Assembly (NCBI RefSeq): GCF_900747795.2
Contig: NC_041396.2
Coordinates: forward strand, 37,206,674 to 37,270,673
DNA: 64,000 nt
Direction: 5' to 3'
Source of the DNA: Erpetoichthys calabaricus
Lineage: Eukaryota; Chordata; Cladistia; Polypteriformes; Polypteridae
A model generated the notes under the pieces. The model saw only the letters and a program-made list of their open reading frames with translations. It searched no databases and had not been told where the DNA came from. This document shows, piece after piece, positions 32,510-45,385 of this stretch. Position numbers and translations under genes: made by a program. How positions within the stretch are numbered: the first letter of the stretch is position 1; each line of letters starts with the position of its first letter.

Positions 32510-33915
32510 TCTGTTTTATTGACCCAAGAGAAAAATTTGGTTTGTCAGGGGATCTTACAGAAGAGACCAAGACATTAAAAAAACACAACTAGCCATCATA
32601 CATAGTCTTGGTACAAATATATTATAGATCTAAGCATAATACTTATGGTGAAGCATATTACACTTAAAAATTACACCAACATTTAGACTTGACTACTGAT
32701 TGATACAGATGATAGCTTTTCATCCTGGGATTTAAGCCTGTAAATGTTCATTAAAATTGAAATTTTTCAGAAGATTAATAGCAGTTGGAATGAATGAGCA
32801 TTTGAACTGGTTGCTTTTTCCTTGGAACCTTGAACCTGTGAACTGATGACAACAAGTGAAATTGAGAATGCAGAGGGTGAGTCCTCACTGAAAAATATAC
32901 TCTGCTTTCTATAATACTTTTTGGTTAAACAGGCCTAAGGGATTTGACTGTTGAGACTTGTCATTTTACTACTCCATTTTACAATTTGATTTGTTCTGTG
33001 TTTGATATTAAATGTGTTTTTCATACCAGGCCAGCATAAGTCCCTTTTTGCAGATGGCTTCTGTGTTTTCCTTAAAAGTCAATTTGGAGTATATAATTGT
33101 CCTCAGATATTTATGACCGTCAGCAGTCCCCACTGCCTGGTCTTTGATGAATGTTTCTGGTGGGTGAATGGTACTTCCTCTGAAAGCAATATTAAGTTCC
33201 ATGGATTTTGTAAAGTTTAAATGTAGAAAAGGCTCATCACACAAGTTAACAAAATCATCTATAAATAGACTGTTCTTATTCTCGTTTAGTGGGCTTACCA
33301 TCACTGAGTCATCAGCAAATTTTAAGATGAACTTTTTTTTAGACTTACTGCAACAACCTTTTGTGTAGAGGATGTATAAAAGAAGTGAAAGAAAACAGCC
33401 CTGAGGGGAACCTGTGAGTGAAGACAGCATGTCAGACAGGCAACCATTAACTTTAACTTTTTGAGTCCTGTTTGTTAAAAAGTCAGTCATCCACCCTACC
33501 ACACTAAAGTCCAAATTAAAATCTTTTATAAGTCTCTCTGCAAGAAGGTGGGGCTGAATTGTGTCAAAAACTAAAGAGAAGTCTGCCAACTACAAACAAA
33601 AATAGCCTTGAGTAAGTCTTGGGGCCCTCCAAGTGCTTATATAACAAATGAAGCAAAGTAAAAATGGCATACTCTGTACCTCAATTAGACTGGCAATCAA
33701 ACTGAAATGGATCTAATAAACACTGAGTTTTCTCTGTTAACTACCTCTCTATAAAAGATTTGAAAGTGAATTCATGACCAGGGATGTCAGGGGACAGTGA
33801 TCTGAAGTCAGTTAAGTTTAGGGTTTTTAAGTTTAGGGTTTTTGTTTTTAGCCACTGGATTTATTGTAGCCTATTTTGATAGCTTTGGTACCTTCTACTG
33901 TTATACTGACAGCCT
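32510..33915 (-). mobile_element. L2-like LINE fragment, minus strand
   Basis: The minus-strand frame 33589-33008 encodes a diverged reverse transcriptase: DFSLVFDTIQPHLLAERLI, SSLTGSPQGCFLSLLLYILY and LKFADDSVMVSP (FADD box), then KYLRTIIYSKLTFKENTEAI. Upstream coding traces (LLHLLYKHLEGPKTYSR) extend it to about 33900, with stops. The 3' end is near ttttattgacccaagag at 32515-32531. An old, inactive copy. Confidence 0.78.
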
Positions 33916-34169
33916 AAAAATAAAACAAACAATGGAGCTGAGGTACTCTGCGCAACATTTTAAGTGCCTACCATGAAGATGGTCTGGTCCTGGACTTTTA
34001 TATGTTTTAAATTTCTTCAATTTCAGTTTGAACAAAAATATTTCTCCCTTACCTGAAATCATCTTCAGAAGGTGCGGGTCAGCTCCTTGCTCCCTCTTCT
34101 ATAATGGGAGCCTCTTGAACCTGAATACCGTCAGTACTGTAACCAAGATGAGCTTGGCAGATGAGGACA
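33916..34169. other. Intronic sequence, nothing recognised
   Basis: May include more decayed LINE sequence. No call. Confidence 0.3.
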
Positions 34170-34800
34170 AAACACAATAAGCTACGGGATGGTGAACAGT
34201 GCAAGTGCTTTTATTAAAAGAAATCCACAAATCATGTATCCCAAAGTGCAGTGCTCAAAAAAATTTTCAAGAAATAAATAATCCATTAAAGTGTTAATGT
34301 GGAGGTTAAAATGACCAAATAGAAAAAAAAAATCTGTTAAAAACAAGATTAAAACAATGCAATGCAGGAAACTCATTAAAAATCCCATAAAACCTGGTGC
34401 CTTCCTTAACTGACACCTCTCCTGCTTATCCTAACCGGACCACTCAGTCTGGAGAGACGTCAACCAGCAAGTGAAGACTCCCATAACATCTGGCCCTTGT
34501 CCCACGCCTCCAGTTCCTCAGCATCCATGGGCAACCACCGAGCCCTACACCACAAGAACCACTGCCAATCCAGGCTCCACCCGGCGCAGGCACTCTGTAC
34601 TCCCACCGCTGCCATCTCAAATGCTCCTCCCGGCGTGAGCACCTCCATAATGGTCACTCCTACTCCCAAAGATGCTCAACAGGAGCCACCAACAGCCCCC
34701 TCCTGTGCGATGGCCACTCGCCCATCTTTTAAACTCTACTGTCTTTTCTTTTTTTTTTCTACCTCTTGTTTGATATCGCACTCCCCTTTTTAGGCTGGGG
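34170..34800 (-). repeat. GC-rich dispersed repeat of unknown class
   Basis: Base composition changes sharply from AT-rich intron to GC-rich at 34400-34720. On the minus strand the GC-rich part is followed by an AT-rich end containing aataaaagcacttgc near 34200, a poly(A)-signal-like site. Frames here (34460-34669 minus, 34497-34793 plus) lack recognisable domains. A retroelement-derived repeat is likely; the family is unknown. Confidence 0.35.
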
Positions 34801-36364
34801 AAGCTGTTGCAGGTGCTGAATAGCGCCCTGGGCTGCTAATAAGGCAATCAGACTGCCCACATGTGCCGGCAACGCATGGACATCTGATCGCCTCGCGCCA
34901 ACCTAGAGACAGGGACTCTTCCCATCAGATCACTCACACCATCCCCACTCCCCAGCACGAGCGCGTTCATTATACTGCTGCTCTTTTTGAGCCGTGGACC
35001 CACTATACCACACATCTGCTTTAGGCTTTCCACTTGCTCAGTAAAACCAAACTGCTAAAATCTCAGGTTGGAGTTAAAACTAGAAACTCTTAGTGGTTAT
35101 TAGTTTTTGACTGACGATGGCCAACTAAGGATTTGATGCCTGACGTCACATTTTGCAAAGGCAATTTCTGTTCAATTTTATCTTTAAAATTAGGTTTAGC
35201 TTTTTCAACACCAAGTTTTAACTCTTCTGTGCAGCACTTGCATTATTAGCATTGCCTTGTCTAAAAGGACTTTTCATTTTGAAGGAAACTCATCTAAATC
35301 AATTCTTGAGTCTATAAAATGTCTCAATTTGTGCTCTGAAAGCACCATTGCAGACTTTGATCAGAATATTCACTCCAAAGCTTAATTATATTTTTTAATA
35401 CTTTTTCTCTCTTTTTAGGCTATTTTGTAAATGGGGAGAAGGTAAATAGAATGGTAATCAGATAAGTCAAGAGGAGGTCTGGTTATCGATTTGTAGGCTT
35501 CCTTAATCACAGATCAAAAGTGTTATTGTAATTTGTTTGGAAAGTTAATAACTGATACGGTAAAGATGTTTTAGGATTACAATTATTAAGTTCTCCAAGA
35601 ACAAATTTGGCATATATCTGGGGAGGATGACTGCAAATTTTGTACTGCTATTAATAATAATCTCAGTTGCAATAGATGGTTTAGCCCCATGTTGATTACA
35701 TACAACTATAACAAATATGTGTGGAAATTCTGTGGGGAAAATAGAATGTTGTAACATGAACAGGCAGCATCTCAATGTCCCCAGAGCACACCGCTTTACA
35801 AACTGTTCCTGATTTGAACCATCTTTCGTTTACATACTGACAGACTGCACCGCCATGCCCTTTACCTGCGGTGATGCTGTTTCAATTAATTCTCACCAGT
35901 ACAATGTCTTAAAATGGACACTGTACAACCAAAGCCCCAACAACATCATCAATACTGAGGTCTGTATCACTGATTGACTCAGACAGCCACATCTCCCTTT
36001 AAGCCATAATGCAGGCTTCTCTGTATTCCCTTGCATGCATTTCATCCAGTTTATTATGTAAGGAGTATGGGGGAATATGGAAGCAGCTCTGGTGCTGTGT
36101 CTGTTCTGGGCAGATCAGATTTGCCTGTCTTGGCAGTTCACATTCATTAAGTAAAAGTGCCCTGTATCTAAGTGTAATGTAAATGCATCTGTCCTCCAAA
36201 ACGGCACACATGTGCACAAGTTATATGCGCTACCAACAACAAAAAATGTCATAATTCTTAGACTCAAAGTATTAAAACCAACAAAACTGAGGTGTTAGTA
36301 GCTATTGTATGCATCACACACACTCTGGAAGACAGCACAGTTTGTCAGCTGTACATGATTAGGT
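34801..36364. other. Intronic sequence of V1R gene 2, no gene seen
   Basis: No strong ORF. The stretch 35840-36240 has weak LINE-like character on the minus strand but no motif clear enough to call. Confidence 0.35.
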
Positions 36365-36565
<201 letters not shown>

Positions 36566-36850
36566 TAAAATAAAGCAGATGGCTAGCTTTTGCTGTTTTT
36601 GCATCTACTGCTGATTAACAAGGCATATTAACTGCACTGCACTCAGGCCAGGTCAGGTTGGGGAGCATGCACCGGTACAACGCGTTGCCACACCCACCAC
36701 ACGACAAAACAGCTCAGGATCCCTGTTGGCAACTCTCCAGGCAGACATGCAGTCGCACCCTCTGGAAATGACCATCTATCTGCTACGGCCAGGTGTTACA
36801 TGAACATCCAACCCCTTGGTCTGGTCCAGCCACTCAGGTCCTCAACAACT
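36566..36850 (-). repeat. GC-rich dispersed repeat of unknown class
   Basis: Adjacent to the L2 terminus. GC-rich with no coding motif. Read on the minus strand it includes tggccgtagcagatagatgg. May be another LINE 3' region. Confidence 0.35.
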
Positions 36851-37186
36851 GGATATAGAGCATGCAAAAATTGTATCCTACTTATTATTATGTGACACAA
36901 TTTTATGGAATTCAACAAGCATTAGATCTTCTCCATTCTCTGTGCTGCAGGGTTCCCCACTATTACTTGTAACTTTTTTTGTCAAAAAGGGAACATTCCA
37001 TATGCATATTTCTATACTTTATATACTGGGACTGTTATTGCTCATTTTATCATCAGCAAAGTCTGAAATTTTCTTTCTTTTTAAATGTCTTTCTTTCTTT
37101 GTAATCATTCTGGTGTGTATATGAAAGGAGGTTTATTGTTTGTCATAATATAATATTTATTTATCGAGCTTCTGTAAAAATTAAGC

Positions 37187-37326
<140 letters not shown>

Positions 37327-37329
37327 ATG

Positions 37330-37511
37330 TATATTCTGTTAGTTTGAAGGGGCATGTTAGGGGATGGACTAGCTGAGTTTGATTTTTTCTGCCAGCTCAA
37401 CACTAGAACAGTGACATCACTGGTCCACTCTTTTCTGGCAATTTTTACAAATACACCTACATCACTTCACACTACTATACTTTCAAAGCTTATATATGTA
37501 GTACTACATTG
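37330..37511 (+). repeat. Paralogous segment of V1R unit 2 (matches 627-820)
   Basis: gttagtttgaaggggcatg, then cactggtccactcttttctgg, match unit 1. Interrupted by a Helitron at 37512. Confidence 0.75.
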
Positions 37512-38152
37512 TCTCTCTATTATAAAAAAAATTCTTGCAACGATACAAGACTTTTTTCCTGCGACGAGACGTGATCTTTGGATGAGAGATCTTTTGAAGA
37601 GAGACAGAGAGACAGAGAGACACTTTCACGTCCTGTGAGACGGACAGGTCACGTCATATTTACAACCTTTGGAAGCAAGTCCCGTGATACACATGCAGAG
37701 CAGGTTAGAGATAATGGATGTCGGAAAATTCAAAAGTCTCAAAAAAATGAGAATAAAGATCGCATTAGCACAAACAAACGGAAAATATTACTCGGTGAAA
37801 TAACGGAACAGCAAAAAGACATCGCATATTGTTTGAAGGTGTTTGGGGGACAAGAGAGACAAGGCAGTGAGACAAAAGGACAGCTGCTGTATAGGCTTTT
37901 ATACGTTTGAAGCGGCGCACAAAATGCAGATCACACGGCATGGTAGCAGCAGCAAGCCAGCAGCTGATCGAGCAAAGAGGAGGTAAAAAAAAAAACTATT
38001 TGTTTCCCATTGTATCACCGTTTAAGAGGGGTTTCGGAGGAGCAGCTACATCTCCTTGAGGTGCGTTCAGCCCCCTCTTCACAACAGCGCATAGCGCTAG
38101 TGGGGGGGAAAGGGGTTGGAGAGCCAGGCGAGCAGGGTGCAAAGCCCCCTAG
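37512..38152 (+). mobile_element. Non-autonomous Helitron
   Basis: Starts TCTCTCTATTATAAAA and ends CCCCCTAG|T after a GC-rich region, the Helitron 5'-TC / 3'-CTRR pattern with no target duplication. The paralogous unit 1 site (about 825-835) is empty, which confirms both boundaries. It shares cgagcaaagaggagg-type and gagagatcttttgaagagag sequences with the minus-strand copy at 54372-55136. No helicase frame, so it depends on an autonomous relative. Confidence 0.85.
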
Positions 38153-39012
38153 TTTAATTAAAATACAGAAAAACACAATTGTTCACTTTAAAGGTAAAGC
38201 AACAATAATAATCATAATTAAATTACTATATGTTCATGTATCTGTTTCTTCCCTAGGGGCTTCTGAAAGCTGCCTAAATGTTCTGCTAATAGTGACTTTA
38301 TTTTTTTTCCTTCTAAATTAAAAATGTATTAGTAAGTCTCAGTAATAGATTTCTGCATTTGTTTCTTTATGAATTAAAAAAGGTGCAAAGTGCTTGTTCA
38401 GTTGTCCTGACTTTGTGAAAACATGCCTTTCAGGTAAGTTCCTGCATTATCCTGCATGTGTAAAAGGGTTAATGTGTGAGTGTGATCTGGATAGGACTGG
38501 CATTCTCTCCAGGGCTAATGTCTTCAAAACGCTATTGGCATTGGTTTTTACTTCTAATAACTGTAATGAAAGAAGCAAATCTATTAAATTGATGGATGGA
38601 CTCACTATACAGTATGAAAGACTTTAATGCTTGACCTACAGCTCTATCTTGTTTTCTAGCTTTTTTCTGCACATCCACCATTATGTCAAAGCTCTTACTA
38701 CATTGGACAAACTAAATACTTTTCTAGAGCTAATCTAGATGTAAATATATACAGTAAATATATACATTTATGCCCAAATAATTATTTAAAGAATAAATAA
38801 AAGTGGAGTAAGAAGTATTAAATATACTTATTTCACACGAAAGCAATATATGAAGTCAATATATTAACACTGTACTTAATTTCTAAATGAAATGAGCCTA
38901 TCTTTCCATTTATAAAAGATTCCAATTACACTCTTTACCATACTAAGCATGGTGGATGGATCCAAGTTTTGGAAGTTTACTTTACAATTACGTGTAATTG
39001 GCAGCACCAATG
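38153..39012 (+). other. Presumed intron of V1R gene 2, unit-specific sequence
   Basis: Aligns with unit 1 at 835-1260 and then with 19280-19740 (for example gtgtgagtgtgatctggatagg at 38475). No gene seen. Confidence 0.55.
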
Positions 39013-39352
39013 GTGAGATAGAGGTGGCGCAGTGGTAGTGATGCTGTCTCACAGTTAGGAGACCCGGGTTCGCTTCCTGGGTCCTCCCTACATGGAGTTT
39101 GCATGTTCTCCCCATGTTTGCGTGGGTTTCCTCCGGGTACTGTGGTTCCTCCCACAGTCCAAAGACATGCAGGTTGGGTGCATTGACGATTCTAAATTGT
39201 CCCTAGTGTGTGTGTGTGCGCACCCTGCGGTGGGCTGATGCCCTCCCTGGGGTTCGTTTTCTGCCTTGCTCCCTGTGTTGGCTGGGATTGGCTCCAGCTG
39301 ACCCCCGTGACCTTGTAGTTAGGATATAGCGGGTCGATTAATGGCTGGATGG
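39013..39352 (+). mobile_element. V-SINE, full length
   Basis: tRNA-derived head with A box gtggcgcagtggtag and B box gggttcgcttcctggg, a conserved centre (gtttgcgtgggtttcctccg, cagtccaaagacatgcagg) and an L2-type tail (ggctgggattggctccagc, then gctggatgga). Flanked by gagatag on both sides (39013 and 39353), a probable target duplication. Confidence 0.9.
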
Positions 39353-40272
39353 AGAGATAGTGGCTAGTGTCTGTCTCACATTCCACATACCTGAGCTCAG
39401 TTTCCATTCCAGTCACCACCTGTGTGGAGTGTCTGCTGTGGTTTTCTCCTGATACTCCAGACAGTTCCATACAGGCAATAACCTGGTCATGAGTCAGTTA
39501 AGATATCCTGGGCTGTAATGTAACAAAAGCTCTAATCAATGTGCCATGGTAACAGTCATCATTTAAATGTACATAGGGAAATTTATCTAGTCTCTTCCAT
39601 CCATTTATCTAGTCTCTTAACTGCCTTTACATTTGAGCAGTCATGCACACAGAGCAGGAGCTTAGTCACAAGAGCAAAATCAAGCCAACTGAACATACAA
39701 ATCATTTACTTACAGTAAGGATATCAAACATCAGAGTCCTCAATACATTATGGAGGTAAGACATCTCCAAGGTTCAAGTCTCAAAAAAATAAGTGTCCCA
39801 CATTGGTGGTTATGACAGTCCAATAATCTCACATAGGATACAATGGCTTAGTGTAATCAAGTGCAATAGCATTGTTATAATATTCAAGCTTCACGTAGAT
39901 GACATCACAACTGGAATGTGACACTGAAGTCCAAGGTCTGTAAGACAGCAGTGTTCGGTACTGTACTAAGAATTTGCAGGCATCAGATAATATTTTAAAT
40001 ACTAAACAAAAGATTGGCCAGATGAGTATCTAACGTAGTTGCTCAAAAGCTATGAAATTTTGGTTTATACTTTGGCATGGTCACCATCTATGGGAAATTT
40101 CATCCTTTGTTTATCCCTTTATCTTTAACCTTCAACTAAATCCACCAAAAACAAGAATGAAAGTCTGAGTGCACCTGATGTCCCAGGAATTGGCTCCAGC
40201 ACCTTTTGACCCAAAAAACTGTATTCATTTCTGGGAATGTGTAAATAATGTTTCCCTTTTTTTTCCTTGCAG
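39353..40272 (+). other. 5' flank / presumed 3' end of intron before V1R gene 2
   Basis: Aligns with 19790-20656 before gene 1 (gtgccatggtaacagtcatc, ccaccaaaaacaagaatg). It ends in a polypyrimidine run and ccttgcag (40265-40272), a strong acceptor. Confidence 0.6.
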
Positions 40273-40280
40273 AGGGCATC

Positions 40281-41246
40281 ATGGACACAACAGATACAAA
40301 ACAAGTCTTCAAAGCCACAGCCTTCCTCATCCTTACAACTATTAGCATTCCAGCGAACATCTTTGTCTTTTGTGCTTTCCTTCGGATCTTTGTGACAGAA
40401 GGCAAACTCATGACAGCTGACATCATTTTATGCCACTTAGCCTTTGTTAATCTGTTAGTGGCGCTGACACGCAGCATCCCACAGACAATGGCTGCATTTG
40501 GCTACAAGAACATGCTTGATGATGTTGGCTGTAAGTTAATTATGTTCTCCTTCCGAATCTTCCGAGGCCTCTCTATAAGTCTCACCTGTCTGCTTAGCAC
40601 CTACCAGGCAGTCCTGGTCTCTCCAGCCACATCCAGACTTGCCCCTCTCAAGTCCAAAATACCTCAGTATCTTATACATATCATTGTTATCCTTTATGTT
40701 ATATATTGTGTCTCTAATTGCAATACACCTATAAGTGCCGTAGCCTCTTTCCCCAATAACACCATCCCTCCTTACACTTTCAACCTTCAGTTCTGCTTTG
40801 TCAGCTTTCCCAATTATATAGGCTTCATCTCTGGAGGTCTGCTAAACTTTTTCGGTGACCTCCTTTTTGTAGTGTTGATGGCCATCATGAGTGGCTACAT
40901 CCTTGTACTCCTCTACAAGCACAGCAAGAGAGTTAGGGGCCTGAGGAGTTCAGAGTGTAGCCAGTCTGGAGCAAGAGCAGAGGTCAAGGCATCACGAGCT
41001 GTTGTCACCTTGGTCACCCTCTATTGTCTCTTCTTTGGGGTCGATAACATCATCTATCTCTATTCCTTGACCGTTCTGAGGGTGGCAATCTTTTTATCAG
41101 ACATTCGAGTCTTCTTTGCTACATTGTACACTTCAGTATGCCCAGTCGTAGTCATTATCACCAACCCAAAGGTCAAAGTCAAGACAAAGATGAAGAAGCA
41201 GCAGAGTCTAAGCCAACCCACAGACATAACCACGTCAACTGTCTAA
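40281..41246 (+). CDS. V1R-like chemosensory GPCR, copy 2
   Basis: Encodes 321 residues of the same V1R/ORA-family receptor type as copies 1 and 3, with the same seven-helix plan. FRGLSISLTCLLSTYQA lies in TM3, Cys84 and Cys172 are placed for the extracellular disulphide, the sequon is at Asn159, and TM6 has LYCLFFGVDNIIYLYS. The start follows the acceptor ccttgcag by 8 bases, as in the sister genes; an in-frame ATG at 40248 is before the acceptor and rejected. AATAAA at 41327. Intact. Compared by eye with copy 1, codons 91-186 differ at about 7 of 290 bases, whereas the preceding 270 bases differ at about 34. This suggests gene conversion. Confidence 0.95.
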   Translation: MDTTDTKQVFKATAFLILTTISIPANIFVFCAFLRIFVTEGKLMTADIILCHLAFVNLLVALTRSIPQTMAAFGYKNMLDDVGCKLIMFSFRIFRGLSISLTCLLSTYQAVLVSPATSRLAPLKSKIPQYLIHIIVILYVIYCVSNCNTPISAVASFPNNTIPPYTFNLQFCFVSFPNYIGFISGGLLNFFGDLLFVVLMAIMSGYILVLLYKHSKRVRGLRSSECSQSGARAEVKASRAVVTLVTLYCLFFGVDNIIYLYSLTVLRVAIFLSDIRVFFATLYTSVCPVVVIITNPKVKVKTKMKKQQSLSQPTDITTSTV

Positions 41247-42954
41247 ATTCATTCTCAAAGACATCTTCCAGCATTCAAGCAACATAAAAAAATAGAATAA
41301 AACAGATTGAAAAATTTGTTCAGAGAAATAAAAGTTGTCAGTTTCTTCTGTTTAAAAGGCCTGGTTAATAATGAATTAAATAAATATGAAATTAATGTAT
41401 AGGAGCAGAAAATTTTTAATGTAACAAGAAGAGAGTAATTTTCAACGAGTGCAGCGTGTCAACCAATAGAGCCCAATTGTGTTTAGTGACTAAAATAGTG
41501 CGCCTCAACTGCATATTTTTCCCAGAGAGTCTTGTGTGGACAGGTGTTGTTATAGATAATAGAATATCCATCTTGAAGTGCTTGTTGAACCAATGTTGTG
41601 AATCCAATCTATCCACATCTTGCACCCACCAGTCCTGGCCCCTCTTTGTGATCGCAGGTTTCTGCGACTGTGATAACTGCAGTGAAACCAACGGCTGCAA
41701 TTTTCTTTTTTTCTAACTGTTCATTGCCATCATCATCTGATGAATTTGCAGATGTCCTGCACTGAAACTAGTATAAGAATGAAACATTGCATACCCAAGG
41801 TGTTTAAGAAGACAAAACCATTGCTCAAAGGCCTGAACATGAGAAAACAAATCCTCAGAAATCTAAAATAAAGCCAGTGCTAGTTCATCATCTGATAAAT
41901 TTTCCTGGGACAACATGGGCCAACATTTGAACTTTTCTGAAATTCTGTTTAAAAAAGACATTCAAAAACAGAACTTGGTTTAATTTCCCAAGAGACCTAA
42001 CTGCTAATCCTTATGTGGTGGAAAGCTAAGCTGCAGCTTTACAATGAGCTCACGAAGGCCTCTTCTAATATTAGAATCTACGACGCCAGAGCAAGTGCCT
42101 GCTAACTAACTGCTAAAGAGGATTACTGGGGTATAACATAACTGATATATTTTTATGTTTTATTTTAATCATCATTGCTGTTTTTTTTTTCCATATTCAG
42201 TTTTTTTTGTTGGTGATGTCATTAAATCTTACATTTCAAAACTGGTTGCCATGATGTCATGCACTGTGAAGGAAATTGTCCAATGTTTAATTATTTAAGG
42301 TTGAGCCACACTCTCTGTAATTCTCTGCAGTTTCCTTCAAATAAAGGAAAGAACCTTTTTCTATTTTGAAAAAGCTTATCCAGTGTACTCTCTCCATGCC
42401 CTTGAGATATAACCTCTGCCTCGCTGTAGATCCAAATCCATTAGGAATTTTCACCATCTTGTTAAATCCATGCATCAAAGAATTCACACTGTTCAGGAGG
42501 CAAAAAGAGATTATATTTAAGCATAAGCTCTGTGGGTCAGATAGAAAGGCTTTCGAGTGTTCTTCCTATGTCCACATGCATGTCGGGTTGGTCACTAATT
42601 CTAGTCTGACCTGCTGGAAGTGCAGGTGTTAGCGTGGATGTGCCATGTGAAAGTCCTCATTCCTTCTTAGTGCCTGATGCTGTCAGGCTTGGCATTGGCA
42701 CCCTGTGACCCTGAATTGGATGAATTGTTTACAAAGTAGATACATAGTTTTTTTTTAAAAAGATAAGTTTTCAGAATTGGTAGTTGTTATATACTGGTTG
42801 CTTGCTCTGTATCTGATCACTCTAGACTATATAGTGCCTGCTAAAAGAAAAAGAGCAATAAATTATCAGAGCAGTGGAGAGTGGCAATACTGTATGTTTC
42901 ATAATTTCACATGACAATATTATTAATTATTATTAATACTTCTACTTTTTTGCT
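41247..42954 (+). other. 3' flank of V1R gene 2, paralogous to that of gene 1
   Basis: Likely 3' UTR with AATAAA at 41327-41332. Aligns with 21631-23160 downstream of gene 1. No gene seen. Confidence 0.7.
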
Positions 42955-45122
42955 GGACAAAACATTGCCTGCATTCTCCCAGTATGTGGACTGTAACACC
43001 CGGGGAAATAAGACTATTGATTTACTGTATGCAAACGTTAAAGACGCATACAGCGCCACCCCGCTGCCTGCGCTTGGGAAAGGAGATCATAACCTGGTTC
43101 TGCTTCAGCCTCACTATAAACCAAAAGTTAGAGTCCTACCTGTAACCACACGATCATTCAGGAAGTGGACCCCGGAAGCTGAGAATACTCTGAGAGAACT
43201 TTTTGGAACTACAGACTGGGATATCCTGCAGGGATCTCATAATGAGAACATTGAGGAAGTTGTTGACTGCACTACTGACTACATCAACTTCTGTATGGAC
43301 ATTGTAGTTCCAGTAAGAACAGTACGCTGCTATGCTAACAACAAGCCATGGATTACAAGTGACATCAAGGGCCTTTTGAATCAGAAGAAAAGGGCTTTTA
43401 AAGACGGTGATCAGCATGAGCTCAAGCGCGTGCAGAAGGAACTCCGAGTCCAACTCAGGGCGGCGAAGGAGCAGTACAGGAGAAAGCTGGAGCAGAAGTT
43501 GCAGAATAACAGCATGAAGGAAGTGTGGAATGGGATGAAGATCATCACTGGCTGCAGCTCGAAGCGGGGTACCACCATTGAGAGAGACGTGAAGAGAGCA
43601 AACCAAATGAACAACTTTTTTAACAGGTTTGACCACCCTAACCCACTCTCACTCTCACCTCGGAGTACTGCACCCTCCACACATCCTTCTGCTGATACCA
43701 GCATAGGAAAAACATCCCCACCCATAATAACAACAGCGCAAGTGAGCAGAGAGCTGAGGAGACTTCGTGCCAGCAAAGCAGCGGGTCCAGATGGAGTATC
43801 GCCACGACTGCTGAAGGTCTGTGCATCGGAGCTGGGGGGTCCTCTACAGCGCATCTTCAACCTGAGCCTGGAACAGGGGAGAGTCCCGAGGCTTTGGAAA
43901 ACATCTTGTATCACCCCAGTCCCAAAGGTATCACATCCTAGTGAGCTGAATGACTTTCGGCCTGTTGCTCTGACATCACATGTGATGAAGACCATGGAGA
44001 GGCTGCTGCTTCACCACCTTAGGCCACAGGTTCAACACGCCCTTGACCCTCTGCAGTTTGCATATCAGGAGAAGGTGGGAGCGGAAGATGCCATCATCTA
44101 TATGCTACACCGATCCCTCTCTCACTTGGACAGAGGCAGTGGTGCTGTAAGAATTATGTTTCTAGACTTCTCTAGCGCCTTCAACACAATCCAACCTCTG
44201 CTCCTTAGGGACAAGCTGACAGAGATGGGATTAGATTCATACCTAGTGGCATGGATCGTGGACTATCTTAAAGACAGACCTCAGTATGTGCGTCTTGGGA
44301 ACTGCACGTCTGAAATTGTGGTCAGCAACACAGGAGCGCCACAAGGGACTGTACTTTCTCCGGTCCTGTTCAGCCTATATACATCGGACTTCCAATACAA
44401 CTCGGAGTCCTGCCATGTGCAAAAGTTCGCTGATGACACTGCTATCGTGGGCTGTATCAGGAATGGGCTGGAGGAGGAGTATAGGGACCTAATCAATGAC
44501 TTTGTTAAATGGTCCGACTCAAACCACCTACACCTGAACACCAGCAAAACCAAGGAGCTGGTGGTGGATTTTAGGAGGCCCAGACCCCTCATAGACCCAG
44601 TGATCATCAAAGGTGACTGTGTGCAGATGGTGCAGACCTATAAATATCTGGGAGTGCAGCTGGATGATAAATTAGACTGGACTGCCAATACTGATGCGCT
44701 GTGCAAGAAAGGACAAAGCTGGTTATACTTCCTTAGAAGGCTGGCTTCCTTCAACATCTGCAATAAGATGCTGCAGATGTTCTATCAAACAGTTGTGGCG
44801 AGCGCCCTCTTCTACGCAGTGGTGTGCTGGGGAGGCAGCATTAAGAGGAAAGACGCCTCACGCCTGGACAAACTGGTGAGGAAGGCAGGCTCTATTGTTG
44901 GCATGGAGCTGGACAGTTTAACATCTGTGGCAGAGTGAAGGGCGCTCAGCAGGCTCCTATCAATTATGGAGAATCCACTGCATCCACTAAATAATGTCAT
45001 CTCCAGACAGAAGAGCAGCTTCAGCGGCAGACTGCTGTCACTGTCCTGCTCCACAGACAGATTGAGGAGATCGTTCCCCCCCCAAACTATGCGACTCTTT
45101 AATTCCACCAGGGGGGGTAAAC
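42955..45122 (+). pseudogene. L2-like ORF2: APE C-terminus and reverse transcriptase
   Basis: The open frame runs to a TGA at 44936-44938; the same frame resumes to the natural end at about 45122 (ending STRGGKR). Other copies have CGA (Arg) at the stop, so one CpG-type C-to-T change explains it. Order: APE end (CNTRGNKTIDLLY, LGKGDHN), a linker, then RT motifs KAAGPDGVSPRLLK, LNDFRPVALTSHVMKTMERL, IMFLDFSSAFNTIQ, TGAPQGTVLSPVLFSLY and KFADDTAIVGC (catalytic FADD), then TYKYLGVQLDDKLDW. The endonuclease N terminus is missing. Apart from the stop, the RT looks well preserved, so the copy is probably young. Confidence 0.88.
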
Positions 45123-45261
45123 GTTAATATTTAACATTATACATAGTTATTGTCTGTTTTTTTTTTTTTTTCACCTGTATTATTATCATTCTTTAATTTA
45201 ATATTATTTATTGTATCAGTATGCTGCTGCTGAAGAATGTGAATTTCCCATCGGGATTAAT

Positions 45262-45385
<124 letters not shown>

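Noticed and set aside
34460-34793. GC-rich frames on both strands, looked like a possible host exon
   Set aside because: No domain or splice context; fits a dispersed GC-rich repeat.
43154-43995. Minus-strand frames of 160 and 194 codons
   Set aside because: Antisense to a well-supported L2 reverse transcriptase.
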